This document shows, piece after piece, positions 27,048 to 35,708 of a stretch of DNA of 40,545 bases. The position numbers and the translations under genes are program-made. This stretch comes from Halodesulfovibrio spirochaetisodalis. Its GTDB lineage: Bacteria > Desulfobacterota > Desulfovibrionia > Desulfovibrionales > Desulfovibrionaceae. The notes under the pieces were generated by a model, which was not told where the DNA came from, did no database searches, and saw only the letters and a list, made by a program, of their open reading frames with translations. Every line of letters starts with the position of its first letter. Position 1 is the stretch's first letter. The stretch is taken from positions 1 through 40,545 of the forward strand of contig NZ_JXMS01000033.1 of NCBI RefSeq assembly GCF_001672295.1, read 5' to 3'.

Positions 27048-27641
27048 TCAGCCTTGCGATGGTTTAGTGAGCAATATTGAGCTGCTGAGTGCTGCGTTGG
27101 TGCCAGCATGGACGTTGAAACCCGCTTCTGCTGCAAGTGTTTTCTCTAGCTCCAGAACTTGTTCTGAGCAGTGTATTTTGGGTTCAAGCACAAGAAAATT
27201 GGCTCCCGGCTTGAGCTGATTGTACACGTCGTTAAAGAATACCAGTATGTCCGGTGTTTCGTGCACCATCCAGCATGCAAGTGCAAAGTCTACTTGTTCA
27301 GATAATTCCAGAGATCGCTCAGAGCAACAGTGTGCTTTGATCCTATCTTCAACTCCGCGTTTCTGAGCTCTGCGGAGCATGACATCCAACATTTTTTGTT
27401 GGAGATCTGTGGCAATAACAACGCCGTTATTTCCTACCATCTCTGCCATGGCGAGAGAGAAGAAACCAAACCCGCATCCTATGTCCAAAACACGCATATC
27501 TTCCTGAAGATACGGGCCAACTATTTTTTCAGGGTTGTGAATGACTCTTCGTACCCAGTTGTCGAGAAAGTATCCTCCCCACCAAGGACAAACGGGATGT
27601 GGGTGGTAATCAGCTTTTTCGGGATTTTTTTTATCCGTCAT
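27048..27641 (-). CDS. Class I SAM-dependent methyltransferase
   Basis: A 197-residue enzyme with a Rossmann methyltransferase fold. Motif I is VLDIGCGFGFFSLAMAE, followed by the acidic end of strand 2 in VVIATDLQQKML and a motif II/III region VDFALACWMVHETPD. It has an N-terminal HPHPVCPWWGG segment rather like unclassified methyltransferases of anaerobes. The substrate cannot be inferred. The ATG at 27641 follows GGAG at a good distance; the frame start at 27680 lacks a good site. Confidence 0.87.
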   Translation of the reverse strand: MTDKKNPEKADYHPHPVCPWWGGYFLDNWVRRVIHNPEKIVGPYLQEDMRVLDIGCGFGFFSLAMAEMVGNNGVVIATDLQQKMLDVMLRRAQKRGVEDRIKAHCCSERSLELSEQVDFALACWMVHETPDILVFFNDVYNQLKPGANFLVLEPKIHCSEQVLELEKTLAAEAGFNVHAGTNAALSSSILLTKPSQG

Positions 27642-27822
27642 CGAATCTTCTCCAACTGCTTTTGGCGCAATGTTTTTCATACGTTCCGATTCGTATCCTA
27701 TGCCTATATAAGAAATCGCAGTGTGGATACAGTCTATTTTATTGAAATAATAGTACGTTTTTTATAAAGAAATTGGAACGTTACTTTATGGAGTACTATC
27801 AAATACAGGCTGGGAGCAGGAC

Positions 27823-28332
27823 ATGGTTCAGGTTCGACAAATAACAACAATTTCAGATGAGCAAAAGCAAGAGCTCGTTAATCTCTTAATGGATTCAGTG
27901 GAAGGTGGTGCTTCTATGGGATTTCTTGCTCCTCTTTCTGAGGAGAAAGCTCGTGCTTATTGGAATGACGTTGAAAAGGCACTTCAGTTCGGGTTGAGAG
28001 TCTTTGTTGCTGAAGCCGGTTCCAGCATCGTGGGTTCTGTGCAACTCTCTCCTTGTCCAAAGGAGAATGGAAAGCATCGGGCAGAGATTTTGAAACTGTT
28101 TGTTCTGCGCTCCCATAGAAGAATGGGGATTGCTAAGCAGTTGATGCAGTATGCACAAGAATATGCAGCTACCCTCAAATGTTCCTTGCTGATTTTAGAT
28201 ACTCACGAAGGCTCAAATGCTGAGGTTTTATACAGAAGTATAGGCTGGATAAAGGCTGGGATAATTCCGGGGTATGCTTCAAATCCTGATGGCGTTATGT
28301 ATCCAACTGCTTTTTATTATAAAGAGTTGTAG
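27823..28332 (+). CDS. GNAT-family N-acetyltransferase
   Basis: A 169-residue acetyltransferase. The acetyl-CoA pyrophosphate loop is present as LRSHRRMGIAKQLM (R-x-x-G-x-A type), followed by the helix and the LILDTHEGSNAEVLYRSIGW motif B. The substrate is unknown. GGAGCAGGA lies before the ATG. It is divergent from the methyltransferase and has its own terminator. Confidence 0.88.
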   Translation: MVQVRQITTISDEQKQELVNLLMDSVEGGASMGFLAPLSEEKARAYWNDVEKALQFGLRVFVAEAGSSIVGSVQLSPCPKENGKHRAEILKLFVLRSHRRMGIAKQLMQYAQEYAATLKCSLLILDTHEGSNAEVLYRSIGWIKAGIIPGYASNPDGVMYPTAFYYKEL

Positions 28333-28357
28333 CAAATTGATAGCGATAGAAATGTAT

Positions 28358-28391
28358 AGCGGGAGAGCATGTATGCTTTCTCGCTTTTTTT
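28358..28391 (+). terminator. Rho-independent terminator after acetyltransferase
   Basis: A 13-bp stem with two wobble pairs (28358-28370 with 28373-28385) followed by T7. Confidence 0.85.
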
Positions 28392-28529
28392 ATGGCTGAT
28401 TGATGTAAAAGGAGCTGCCCCGCTTTGAGCAAAGTGCGGTTTTCTTCGATTGTGGTGGAAAAATGTTTACGCCATGTGTTGACGTTGATAATCAATTTCA
28501 ATATATTTTCAAAAAATTTGGAGATTCAA

Positions 28530-28838
28530 ATGGCGCGAATAAATCGATTTGGAACTACAGAGGATATGATTATTCAAGAAGTAACAGAAGGTGATGCTTC
28601 TTTTCTTGTTGCGATAGATTCTAACGGGTTATATTTTACCACGCCGGATCGTGTTGATAACGGAATGGCAGATACAAACCGTTATGCAATGGATCGCACT
28701 GTTTTCTTGAACCGTCTGGAGAAGCTTGGCTTTTCGCCGATTGAGTTGTTTGAAAGCAATAGGGATAAGATTAAAATTGTTTCGAACTCAGCTAAAAAGC
28801 TTAACCCTCTTAAAGCATCCAAACGTGGCTTATCGTAA
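28530..28838 (+). CDS. Conserved-looking small hypothetical protein
   Basis: A 102-residue soluble, mixed-charge protein that I do not recognise. It has a repeated Y/N/D-rich centre (LYFTTPDRVDNGMADTNRYAMDR) and a basic tail ending KLNPLKASKRGLS, with no cysteine or membrane segment. GGAG lies 7 bases before the ATG, and a proper terminator follows, both of which argue that the gene is real. The longer frame from 28425 is rejected for lack of a binding site. Confidence 0.65.
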   Translation: MARINRFGTTEDMIIQEVTEGDASFLVAIDSNGLYFTTPDRVDNGMADTNRYAMDRTVFLNRLEKLGFSPIELFESNRDKIKIVSNSAKKLNPLKASKRGLS

Positions 28839-29430
28839 CCCATAACTATTGATACACGGCAGCAGGTGAATTGTCGTTCTTCTGCATCAACAAGGCTCTG
28901 GCACTGATAGTGTCAGAGCCTTTGGTTTTTTCTGTATTTGCTCTGTACAACGGAAGAACAGTTCCCTAGGGAAGTAGGAGTGCCTTATTTTGCATAACTT
29001 ATATTAGTTGAACTGGATTTACAGGTGTTGATCAAATTTTATATGGCAACAGTTGCTATTTAAGGTTGTTAGGTGGGGCACGTTGAGAGTTTGGTTCTGG
29101 GGAAAATATTTTTTAGCAAGTTTTATTCTGTTTTAACTTGCTACTTGATGACAATGCAGTGTGGATATATCGGGCATGAAAAACAACATGTGCTGATGTA
29201 GAAATGGTATTTTCGGGAATGGGGGGCTTGTGCGTCTTTTCTGATATTCATTTTTTGACGCAGCGAGATGCTAAATGATGTGTTTCAAGGTTGTTATAGT
29301 TAGTTTGTATTGCATGACCAGAAGCTTTTTCATCCATGCTTCTGGGTTGAAATAGATGAGTATGCGTCGAGGACGGTTTTAGCGCATACGGATTATTATG
29401 AAAAAAAAGAACCTGAAGGAGAGACACGCA
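28839..29430. other. Intergenic region before the OmpA lipoprotein
   Basis: 592 bases. After a terminator it holds three hairpins: TAGCAAGTT/AACTTGCTA (29114-29122 with 29135-29143), CCAGAAGC/GCTTCTGG (29318-29325 with 29338-29345) and GTATGCG/CGCATAC (29360-29366 with 29383-29389). The last two precede the lipoprotein start and could belong to its mRNA leader. Confidence 0.5.
28892..28928 (+). terminator. Terminator after small hypothetical gene
   Basis: AAGGCTCTGGCACT pairs with AGTGTCAGAGCCTT (one G-T) across a 3-base loop, followed by TGGTTTTTT. Confidence 0.88.
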
Positions 29431-30078
29431 ATGGTGCGAGTTTGTAGACTGCTGTTGGTGGGTTTTGTGTGTACAACCTTGTTGGGGTGTGCACATATGC
29501 AGACAAATCAAGGGAAAGGCACCGCTGTTGGTGCTGGCATTGGCGCAGGTGTTGGCGCTATTGTAGGACAGGCGATCGGCAGAGATACTAAAGGAACCCT
29601 TATTGGTGCCGGAATCGGGGCTCTTGTTGGGGGCTTGGCAGGTAACCAGATTGGTCGGTACATGGATATGCAGGAGCAGGATCTTCGTAACGCCATAGCT
29701 GCCTCTGATGCTGCAAGTGTGCAAAGAGAGCAGGATGTGTTGCGTGCGACCTTTAAAGGGGAAGCATATTTTGATTTCGACAAGAGTGCTCTTAAGCCGG
29801 GTGCCTATTATGAATTAAAACGCATTGCAGATGTGTTGAATAAATACCCGCAAACAACAATTGAAGTCGGCGGTCACACTGACACAAAAGGATCTGCTGC
29901 TTACAACCAGAAACTGTCAGAACGCAGGGCAGTGGCTGTTAAGGATGAGCTGATTCGTAACGGCGTTGCACCTCAGAGAATAAGCGCTATCGGCTACGGT
30001 GAGACACGGCCGATCTCTTCTTCTGATTCTGTAAACCGTCGAGTAGAGATTCTGATTGTTCCAGTACGCCAAGGCTAG
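29431..30078 (+). CDS. OmpA-family lipoprotein with glycine-zipper domain
   Basis: A 215-residue outer-membrane lipoprotein. The signal peptide ends in LLGC with lipidated Cys20. A glycine-zipper segment with two alternating small-residue stretches (about residues 30-75, GAGIGAGVGAIVG) follows, and then a peptidoglycan-binding OmpA domain (about 105-212) with FDFDKSALKPG, VGGHTDTKGS and NRRVEI. It probably anchors the outer membrane to the cell wall. The ATG at 29431 follows AAGGAGAG; the in-frame ATG at 29398 has no site. The organisation is that of YiaD/Pal-type proteins with an extra zipper. Confidence 0.93.
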   Translation: MVRVCRLLLVGFVCTTLLGCAHMQTNQGKGTAVGAGIGAGVGAIVGQAIGRDTKGTLIGAGIGALVGGLAGNQIGRYMDMQEQDLRNAIAASDAASVQREQDVLRATFKGEAYFDFDKSALKPGAYYELKRIADVLNKYPQTTIEVGGHTDTKGSAAYNQKLSERRAVAVKDELIRNGVAPQRISAIGYGETRPISSSDSVNRRVEILIVPVRQG

Positions 30079-30098
30079 CTGGTCGGAAAAATGAAAAT

Positions 30099-30132
30099 AA
30101 AAAAGCTGCATTGTATAATGCAGCTTTTTTTA
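30099..30132 (+). terminator. Rho-independent terminator after OmpA lipoprotein
   Basis: A perfect stem AAAAAAGCTGCATT (30099-30112) with its complement (30117-30130), followed by T-rich sequence. Confidence 0.93.
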
Positions 30133-30318
30133 TTGGCAGAGTTTTATAGATGTTTTTTAGTAAAAAATGATTTCATTCCTATGGCTGAGTGGGAGATCCA
30201 CAAAATAGTTTTTACTCATTAATAGGGTAGGTTCTTTTGCCAGTGCGCAATAAATATGTAATTTCTTCTGAGGGCTATATTTAACGTAAGGTTTAAACCA
30301 AGATACAAAAGGTTAGTT

Positions 30319-31197
30319 ATGAAAGCTGTAGAAGGCAGTCAGAGCCCAATTTATGATTTGAAAGAGGTGCCAGCTCATATTCTAGAGCGATTGGGAACAG
30401 TAACCTCTCTATTGTCGTTGTCAGATACTTGTTTTCCAAAAAGTGCGTTTGGGAATGTTCCAGAAGAATTGTGTAAGGTTGATAGGTTAAAATCAATAGC
30501 TCGTTATGAACAAAAAAATATTGTCGAATTATTTGAGGGAAGTCCGGAGTTTAGAAAAGCTGTAATCGAAATGGGATTTTCATGTTTCTTAAATCATGGC
30601 GCTATATTTATGGGGCAATATTCAGCGAATGATGCAGAGGAAGTTGTGCTAACAACTGTAGAGTCAGAGGCTTTTAGGAATAACTTGATTGATCACCTTA
30701 CGGTGGTTCCGTCGATGATGGAGAGAACTAGCTTTATCGTGAAGGGCTTGTATTTTCATAAAAAGAAAGAATACTTGGCTGCTGTGCTCGTTATTTTAGC
30801 TCAGCTTGAAGGGATTATAGCGGATTATTTGGAAGAACGTGGGTTAGCACTTAATGCGGAAGGAGCAGTTTATAAGCTAGATTCTTGCGGGGACTATTGC
30901 TTAACGAAAAAGAAAAAAAAGAATAAACTTGTTGGGTTATCAAATAAGATTGATAGAATAGATAAGCCTTCGGGGTGTACTATGGAAGTATCGTCTTATT
31001 TTAATGAACTTGCGATGTATCCCATTGATAATGAATGTAATCTTTATACTTATCGAAATAGAATAATGCATGGAGATAAAACAATTATTCCAACGCAAGA
31101 GACTTCAGCAAAGTTGATGTACATACTTTCTGGATGTCTGAATATATTTTATGGTTACTTATTGTTTCAGAAGATGCGGGATGACAATGTAATTTAA
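30319..31197 (+). CDS. HEPN-like protein of unknown function
   Basis: A 292-residue mostly helical protein that I cannot place in a named family. It ends with a helical bundle (about 150-290) and carries YRNRIMHG at about 245-252, with Arg246, Asn247 and His251. This is the R-x4-H motif of HEPN domains, which in many cases marks a metal-independent RNase; the helix YLAAVLVILAQLEGIIADYL before it fits the same fold. The gene is richer in A/T and in rare codons (ATA, AGA) than its neighbours. It stands alone, with no antitoxin-like partner, so a toxin role is only possible. AAAGG precedes the start. Confidence 0.6.
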   Translation: MKAVEGSQSPIYDLKEVPAHILERLGTVTSLLSLSDTCFPKSAFGNVPEELCKVDRLKSIARYEQKNIVELFEGSPEFRKAVIEMGFSCFLNHGAIFMGQYSANDAEEVVLTTVESEAFRNNLIDHLTVVPSMMERTSFIVKGLYFHKKKEYLAAVLVILAQLEGIIADYLEERGLALNAEGAVYKLDSCGDYCLTKKKKKNKLVGLSNKIDRIDKPSGCTMEVSSYFNELAMYPIDNECNLYTYRNRIMHGDKTIIPTQETSAKLMYILSGCLNIFYGYLLFQKMRDDNVI

Positions 31198-31361
31198 TAG
31201 ATAGCTTCCCTGATTTTAAAGAATTCAAGAGCTCTGCTTGCAAAGTTGTACAGTTTAGCAGATTCAAACGTGCCGCATGTTTTCAAAAGGTGCTTGCAAG
31301 TGTATGCAGTTATTTACTGCCATATGGTTAAGTCTAATAATTTTATGCTATTGGAGGTTGT

Positions 31362-31748
31362 ATGCAAGGATCATCAAGAGAGCATGGTGTGTTCAGTTTT
31401 AATGAACTGATTACTTCAGATTTGGAGTCTGCAAAGAAGTTTTATGGCGAGTTGTTCGGCTGGGAATTCAGGGAAACAGAAACAATTTATGGTAACCTGT
31501 ATCTAGTTGCTATGAAGGGCGATAAGGTCGTTGCGGGTATGATGCTCAGAGAAGGAAACGTGCCCGATGATGTTCCTCTTATTTGGGATCAGTATGTAAC
31601 TGTTGATGATGTAGATGCTTCGGCTCGGAAGGTTTTGGAAATTGGTGGCAAAGTCATGCTGCCCCCAACCGATATTGAGGGAGTGGGGCGTTTTTGTGTT
31701 GTGTTAGATCCACAGGGAGTAGGATTGAACTTGATCACCTATGTATAA
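31362..31748 (+). CDS. VOC-superfamily (glyoxalase-fold) protein
   Basis: A 128-residue single-unit protein of the vicinal oxygen chelate fold. Typical elements are the opening FNELITSDLESAKKFYGELFGW and the closing GRFCVVLDPQGVGLNLI. Metal-ligand residues cannot be assigned confidently. Such stand-alone proteins bind or isomerise small metabolites, or confer resistance; the substrate is unknown. GGAGG lies 5 bases before the ATG. A terminator follows. Confidence 0.85.
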   Translation: MQGSSREHGVFSFNELITSDLESAKKFYGELFGWEFRETETIYGNLYLVAMKGDKVVAGMMLREGNVPDDVPLIWDQYVTVDDVDASARKVLEIGGKVMLPPTDIEGVGRFCVVLDPQGVGLNLITYV

Positions 31749-31795
31749 CGTATGAAAAAATATGTGACGTCATTTCCGATGAAGAAAATAGTAGT

Positions 31796-31829
31796 AAAAG
31801 AAGGACTGAAGTAATTCAGTCCTTCTTTT
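31796..31829 (+). terminator. Rho-independent terminator after VOC gene
   Basis: A perfect 15-bp stem (31796-31810 with 31815-31829) with a 4-base GTAA loop and a TTTT end. Confidence 0.9.
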
Positions 31830-31982
31830 GGGTTAGTTGGTAGAGATTGGGTATTCTCCTCGTTTGACGGGCTTGAAAACAAGTTGCCATAGCAAGAAGA
31901 CCTACGTTACTTCCCTAAGCAGTTCAGTGATTGAATATTCAAGCCAGTACTGGGTTCTGAATAATTTTAGAGGAGAATTTCC

Positions 31983-33419
31983 ATGGGGCAAAATACATTA
32001 GACCCTGATGATTGGGGAGCTTTTCGCGCTTCGGCACATAAATTATTGGATGCCGCTATGGATAAAATGGAGTCAGCAAAAGAAGGAAGAGTCTGGACTC
32101 CACTGCCAGAAGGTATGAAAGAAGCCTTACAGGCAGATCTTCCTGTTGATGGCCTTGATCATGAATCTTTGCAGCAGAGGCTCGCGGAGTTGTTACCGTA
32201 TGGTGTAGGGAACACCCATCCGCGTTTTTTCGGCTGGGTGCATGGTGCAGGTAACCCGGGAAGCGTCTTAGCTGAGATTACAAGTGCAGCTATGAACGCG
32301 AATCTGGGAGGACGTGATCATGGTGCCATTTATGTCGAGAAGCAGGTAATAGAGTGGAGTCGCAAGATGATGGGCTTTCCGGAAGAAGCAAGCGGGCTTC
32401 TTGTTTCTGGAACCTCAATGGCAACCATCATTGCCTGCAAAGTCGCACGGGATTCAAGGCTCGGCTCTCAGTGCAGAGAACAGGGTGTAGGAAAGACGCA
32501 ATTGGTAGGCTATCTTTCCGAGCAGGCTCACTCCTGTATTGCACGTGCTTTTGATTTGCTGGGCATAGGTAGCGGAGCGCTGAGGAAAATTCCTTGCAAC
32601 GCTGACTTCTCGATGAATCTTGAAGAGCTGCAAAAAGCTATTAAAGAAGACCGTGCACAAGGTTTTGAGCCATTCTTTGTTGTGGGCACGGCTGGTTCTG
32701 TGAATGTTGGAGCCATTGATGATTTGGATGCATTAGCGGAAATAGCTAAGGCGGAGAATTTGTGGCTTCATGTTGACGGTGCCTTTGGTGCTACGGCTAT
32801 TTTGAGCAAAACAGCGAAAGAGCGCCTTGTTGGACTGAATCGTGCCGATTCCGTAGCTTTTGACTTTCATAAGTGGCTGCAGGTTAACTATGATGCTGGG
32901 TGTGTGTTGATTCGTTCCAAAGAAAAGCATCTACAATCCTTTTCAGGACGAGCGGAATATCTCACAGGTGTGAATAAGGGCCTAGCGGCAGGCGACTTGT
33001 GGCCTGTAGACCTTGGGCCGGAACTTTCCCGTGGTTTCAGAGCGTTGAAAGTGTGGGCTCATTTGCTTGAACATGGGGTAGAGAAGCTTGGGGCGTGCAT
33101 TGATGAAAACTGCAGACAGGCAGCTTACCTTGGGCAGAAGGTAGAGGACTCTGCTCAGTTTGAATTGCTGGCTCCTGTTGCGCTCAACATTGTTTGCTTC
33201 CGTTATATTGCAAAGGCAGAGTGTGATCTGGATGCGCTTAACAAGGACATTGTGATCGCTCTGCAAGAAAGAGGGATAGCGGCTCCTTCTACCACGTTCC
33301 TTAATGGTCAGTTGGCCATACGCGTGAACATTACGAACCATCGAACAGACATTCGAGATCTTGATTTACTTCTGGAAGAAGTCCAAAAGATTGGAGCTGA
33401 GTTTACAGAGAAAAATTAA
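31983..33419 (+). CDS. Group II PLP-dependent (aromatic/tyrosine-type) decarboxylase
   Basis: A 478-residue fold-type I PLP enzyme of the DDC/GAD family. The PLP-binding lysine is Lys297 in FDFHKWLQVNYDAG, and the Asp that holds the pyridine nitrogen is in LHVDGAFGATA. Substrate-contact sequence HPRFFGWVHGAGNP lies near residue 80. It should decarboxylate an amino acid such as an aromatic one or a related amino compound; the exact substrate cannot be read. GAGGAG stands before the ATG. The gene is a single transcription unit with a terminator about 185 bases after the stop, and no transporter is adjacent. Confidence 0.92.
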   Translation: MGQNTLDPDDWGAFRASAHKLLDAAMDKMESAKEGRVWTPLPEGMKEALQADLPVDGLDHESLQQRLAELLPYGVGNTHPRFFGWVHGAGNPGSVLAEITSAAMNANLGGRDHGAIYVEKQVIEWSRKMMGFPEEASGLLVSGTSMATIIACKVARDSRLGSQCREQGVGKTQLVGYLSEQAHSCIARAFDLLGIGSGALRKIPCNADFSMNLEELQKAIKEDRAQGFEPFFVVGTAGSVNVGAIDDLDALAEIAKAENLWLHVDGAFGATAILSKTAKERLVGLNRADSVAFDFHKWLQVNYDAGCVLIRSKEKHLQSFSGRAEYLTGVNKGLAAGDLWPVDLGPELSRGFRALKVWAHLLEHGVEKLGACIDENCRQAAYLGQKVEDSAQFELLAPVALNIVCFRYIAKAECDLDALNKDIVIALQERGIAAPSTTFLNGQLAIRVNITNHRTDIRDLDLLLEEVQKIGAEFTEKN

Positions 33420-33602
33420 TGACACGTCTTGTCATGTTCTTTTCAAAAACGTAGCATGTCAGTTCATATTCATCTGCATCAAGCACAATCCTGAGAATCT
33501 TTTATTTCAAGAGACAACCACATCGGGAAGGTACAGACGTTCAGTTTAGATGTTTGAGTGGCGAAAATGTCGACATGTGAAATGGATACAATGTGTTATA
33601 TG

Positions 33603-33644
33603 AAGAAGGCTTAGGCTGAATTGGTCTAAGCCTTCTTTCTTTGC
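33603..33644 (+). terminator. Rho-independent terminator of the decarboxylase unit
   Basis: A perfect 12-bp stem AAGAAGGCTTAG (33603-33614) with CTAAGCCTTCTT (33626-33637), then TCTTT. Confidence 0.85.
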
Positions 33645-33808
33645 CATGAATGAAGCACTATGGATACTTCGTTGGGTGTCATTCGTTTTATTTCTGAATG
33701 TACGATTAGGATGTGTAGCTGGATATTTTACTAATCTGGTAAGTACATCATCGACTATTAATGAATGCCCGTAACTAATTGATTATTTGCGCTTGTGAGT
33801 AGGCAAAG

Positions 33809-33850
33809 TTGACAGAGCAGTGGTGTGTTGTTAGATAGACCGAGTGGACT
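33809..33850 (+). promoter_or_regulatory. Promoter and AGTCC-type operator of flavoprotein module 3
   Basis: TTGACA (33809-33814), 17-base spacer, TAGATA (33832-33837). An AGACC-GAGT-GGACT operator (33837-33850) begins at the last base of the -10 and covers the start site, followed by AAAAAG as in the other copies. Confidence 0.75.
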
Positions 33851-34068
33851 AAAAAGCAAAGCTTTTGCATGGAGTAAAAATTAAGCACTAAAAAATAGTA
33901 GGGCAAGGATGTTCGGTACTAGATTGCCAAGAATGTGTTTGATTTAGCAGGAGTAAATCTAAATAGCGTGTTGGTATTGAGAGTCCTGCGGGTATTGAGA
34001 GTGGAGGGGATGGGTGAGCTGAACTTATTGAACTAATAAACCTTGGGTAATCAACAGGAAAGTACATT

Positions 34069-34644
34069 ATGAAACTAATTAATATTCTAGGAAGTCCAAG
34101 AAAAAAAGGTACTAGTGCTCGTATTGCCGAGTCTTTCGTTGAGGCTGCAAAAATTCACGGTGCACAAGTTGATAATTTTTATCTTAATAATATGGATTAT
34201 AGAGGCTGTCAGGGCTGTGAGCAATGTCATACAAAGGCTGACAAGTGCATTTTGAAAGACGATCTTACAGTTGTTCTTGATAAGATGCGTAGTGCTGAAA
34301 TTGCGGTATTTTCAACTCCTGTCTATATGGGGGGAACATCAGGGCAGTTTAAGCAATTTATCGACCGTACTTGGTCGCAGGTGGCGGTTGACTATACCAG
34401 TGAACAACCGTTTTCTAGTCGCCTACCTGATGGCAAGATCGCTATTTTTATTCTAACTCAGGCAGATGTTGAAGAAAAGCACACCGATATTGTGGAACGT
34501 TATACAGAGATATTCGGACTATATGGGTACGATATTCGAGTAATCAGATCCGCAGGTCTTATCGATGGAAGGTCGGATGCGGATGTCTCTGCTGCGCAGG
34601 AGAAAATAGTGATGTTAGCACATGAGCTTTTGGGCACACGATAA
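34069..34644 (+). CDS. Iron-sulfur flavoprotein / NAD(P)H-dependent FMN reductase, module 3
   Basis: A 191-residue flavodoxin-fold protein with FMN loop LGSPRKKGTSAR at 7-18 and cysteines 47, 50, 53 and 60 in CX2CX2CX6C. It is strongly similar to module 2 at 25632-26219 over its whole length. The start is supported by ACAGGAAAG about 10 bases upstream. A TetR gene follows 276 bases later on the same strand. Its promoter carries an operator identical in design to four sites before the membrane protein gene at 36831. Confidence 0.9.
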   Translation: MKLINILGSPRKKGTSARIAESFVEAAKIHGAQVDNFYLNNMDYRGCQGCEQCHTKADKCILKDDLTVVLDKMRSAEIAVFSTPVYMGGTSGQFKQFIDRTWSQVAVDYTSEQPFSSRLPDGKIAIFILTQADVEEKHTDIVERYTEIFGLYGYDIRVIRSAGLIDGRSDADVSAAQEKIVMLAHELLGTR

Positions 34645-34758
34645 TAAATTCACTTCTGATGTGAAGCTCATAGTCACGAATGGCTTCTTTGTATTGAATC
34701 CTGTTCGGATAAGCCTTTTTTTTAATTTAAAAGAAATGCTGATACCTTAGAATGAAAG

Positions 34759-34789
34759 AATCCACCTGGTTTGTCAGGTGGATTTTTTT
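34759..34789 (+). terminator. Rho-independent terminator after flavoprotein module 3
   Basis: AATCCACCTG pairs with CAGGTGGATT around a 6-base loop and runs into seven T. Confidence 0.93.
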
Positions 34790-34920
34790 GTCTCTTTCCT
34801 CTTTTTGCTTTAAAAATAAGAAAAAGTCTGGCTCTTTTCCACTTTGAGTTATCGTGATAGTTCCAAGCCACATTGTGTGCCAACTGTTACAAAAAAATAT
34901 TAGGTCAATGAGGAATAAAT

Positions 34921-35475
34921 ATGCCCAAGATTGTAGACCATGCAAAAATGCGGGAAGAAATTGCTCTTAAAGCTGCAAGTGTGTTTCTTGAATATGGATA
35001 CAAAGGCATTAGTATGAGGCAGCTTTGTAAACATATTGAGATGAGTAAAAGTGCTGTCTATCATTACTTTAAAAGTAAAGATGAAATTTTTAAAGCCTCG
35101 ACTGAGGCTATTGTAAACTACGATTTTGAAGTTCTTTCTGATGTTCCATTAGCGAATGTAGCTAGCCTAGACGAAAAATGTCAGAACTTTGAACGTCTAT
35201 TCCGTGTATTGTCTTCTCGTTTTTTTCAAGAGCTAAATCTCGTAATGGAATATATTGAGACTATTGGTGAAGATGTAGTTGCAAAAGATGAGCTAATGAA
35301 CATCTCAAATAAGAAATATCAAGAGTTACTGTTTCGATTTGTAGATGAAGAAAATTCGAGTACTCTATATACGATGCTACTAGGCTTGCTAACTCATCGC
35401 GTTCTTCGTGGTGAAGATTTTAGCTCTGAAGAAATTCAGTTGGTTGCTAGAAGACAGCTAACAGCCAGAGTATAA
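34921..35475 (+). CDS. TetR-family regulator, second
   Basis: A 184-residue regulator with an N-terminal helix-turn-helix (YGYKGISMRQLCKHIEMSKSAVYHYFKSKDEI, about 26-57) and a helical ligand domain. GAGGA lies 7 bases before the ATG. It is the best candidate for binding the AGTCC-N4-GGACT sites near modules 3 and the membrane protein, because TetR proteins typically bind such 5-4-5 palindromes. I find no copy of that palindrome in its own upstream region, only an AGGTC half-site at 34901. Codon use is AT-rich like the next genes. Confidence 0.9.
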   Translation: MPKIVDHAKMREEIALKAASVFLEYGYKGISMRQLCKHIEMSKSAVYHYFKSKDEIFKASTEAIVNYDFEVLSDVPLANVASLDEKCQNFERLFRVLSSRFFQELNLVMEYIETIGEDVVAKDELMNISNKKYQELLFRFVDEENSSTLYTMLLGLLTHRVLRGEDFSSEEIQLVARRQLTARV

Positions 35476-35708
35476 AATTATTTTTTTAAATGGTAATTGA
35501 AAAAGTTGGAAGCAACGTAGAATGTAGGAAGAGTGATATTGATTTGATAATATCAATTTTTATATAAGATAAATTCATGTTTGAATTTTTTCGGCAATAC
35601 TTTTTAGCTTTGTAAGAGACGCGAAACTATTGTCTGAAGCTGTTTGATTTATGTTTTTACTCGGTAAATTAGTCGAAGATGCTTTATACAATATAAGGTC
35701 TTGAAATA

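Larger units (their letters stand above)
33420..34068. other. Non-coding region and leader before flavoprotein module 3
   Basis: 649 bases. It contains the decarboxylase terminator, a strong promoter with an operator, and then a leader of about 220 bases. The leader holds a 12-base direct repeat GGTATTGAGAGT (33973-33984 and 33991-34002, 18-base period) and a possible 8-codon open frame at 34010-34036 just after AGTGGAGGGG. Confidence 0.5.
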
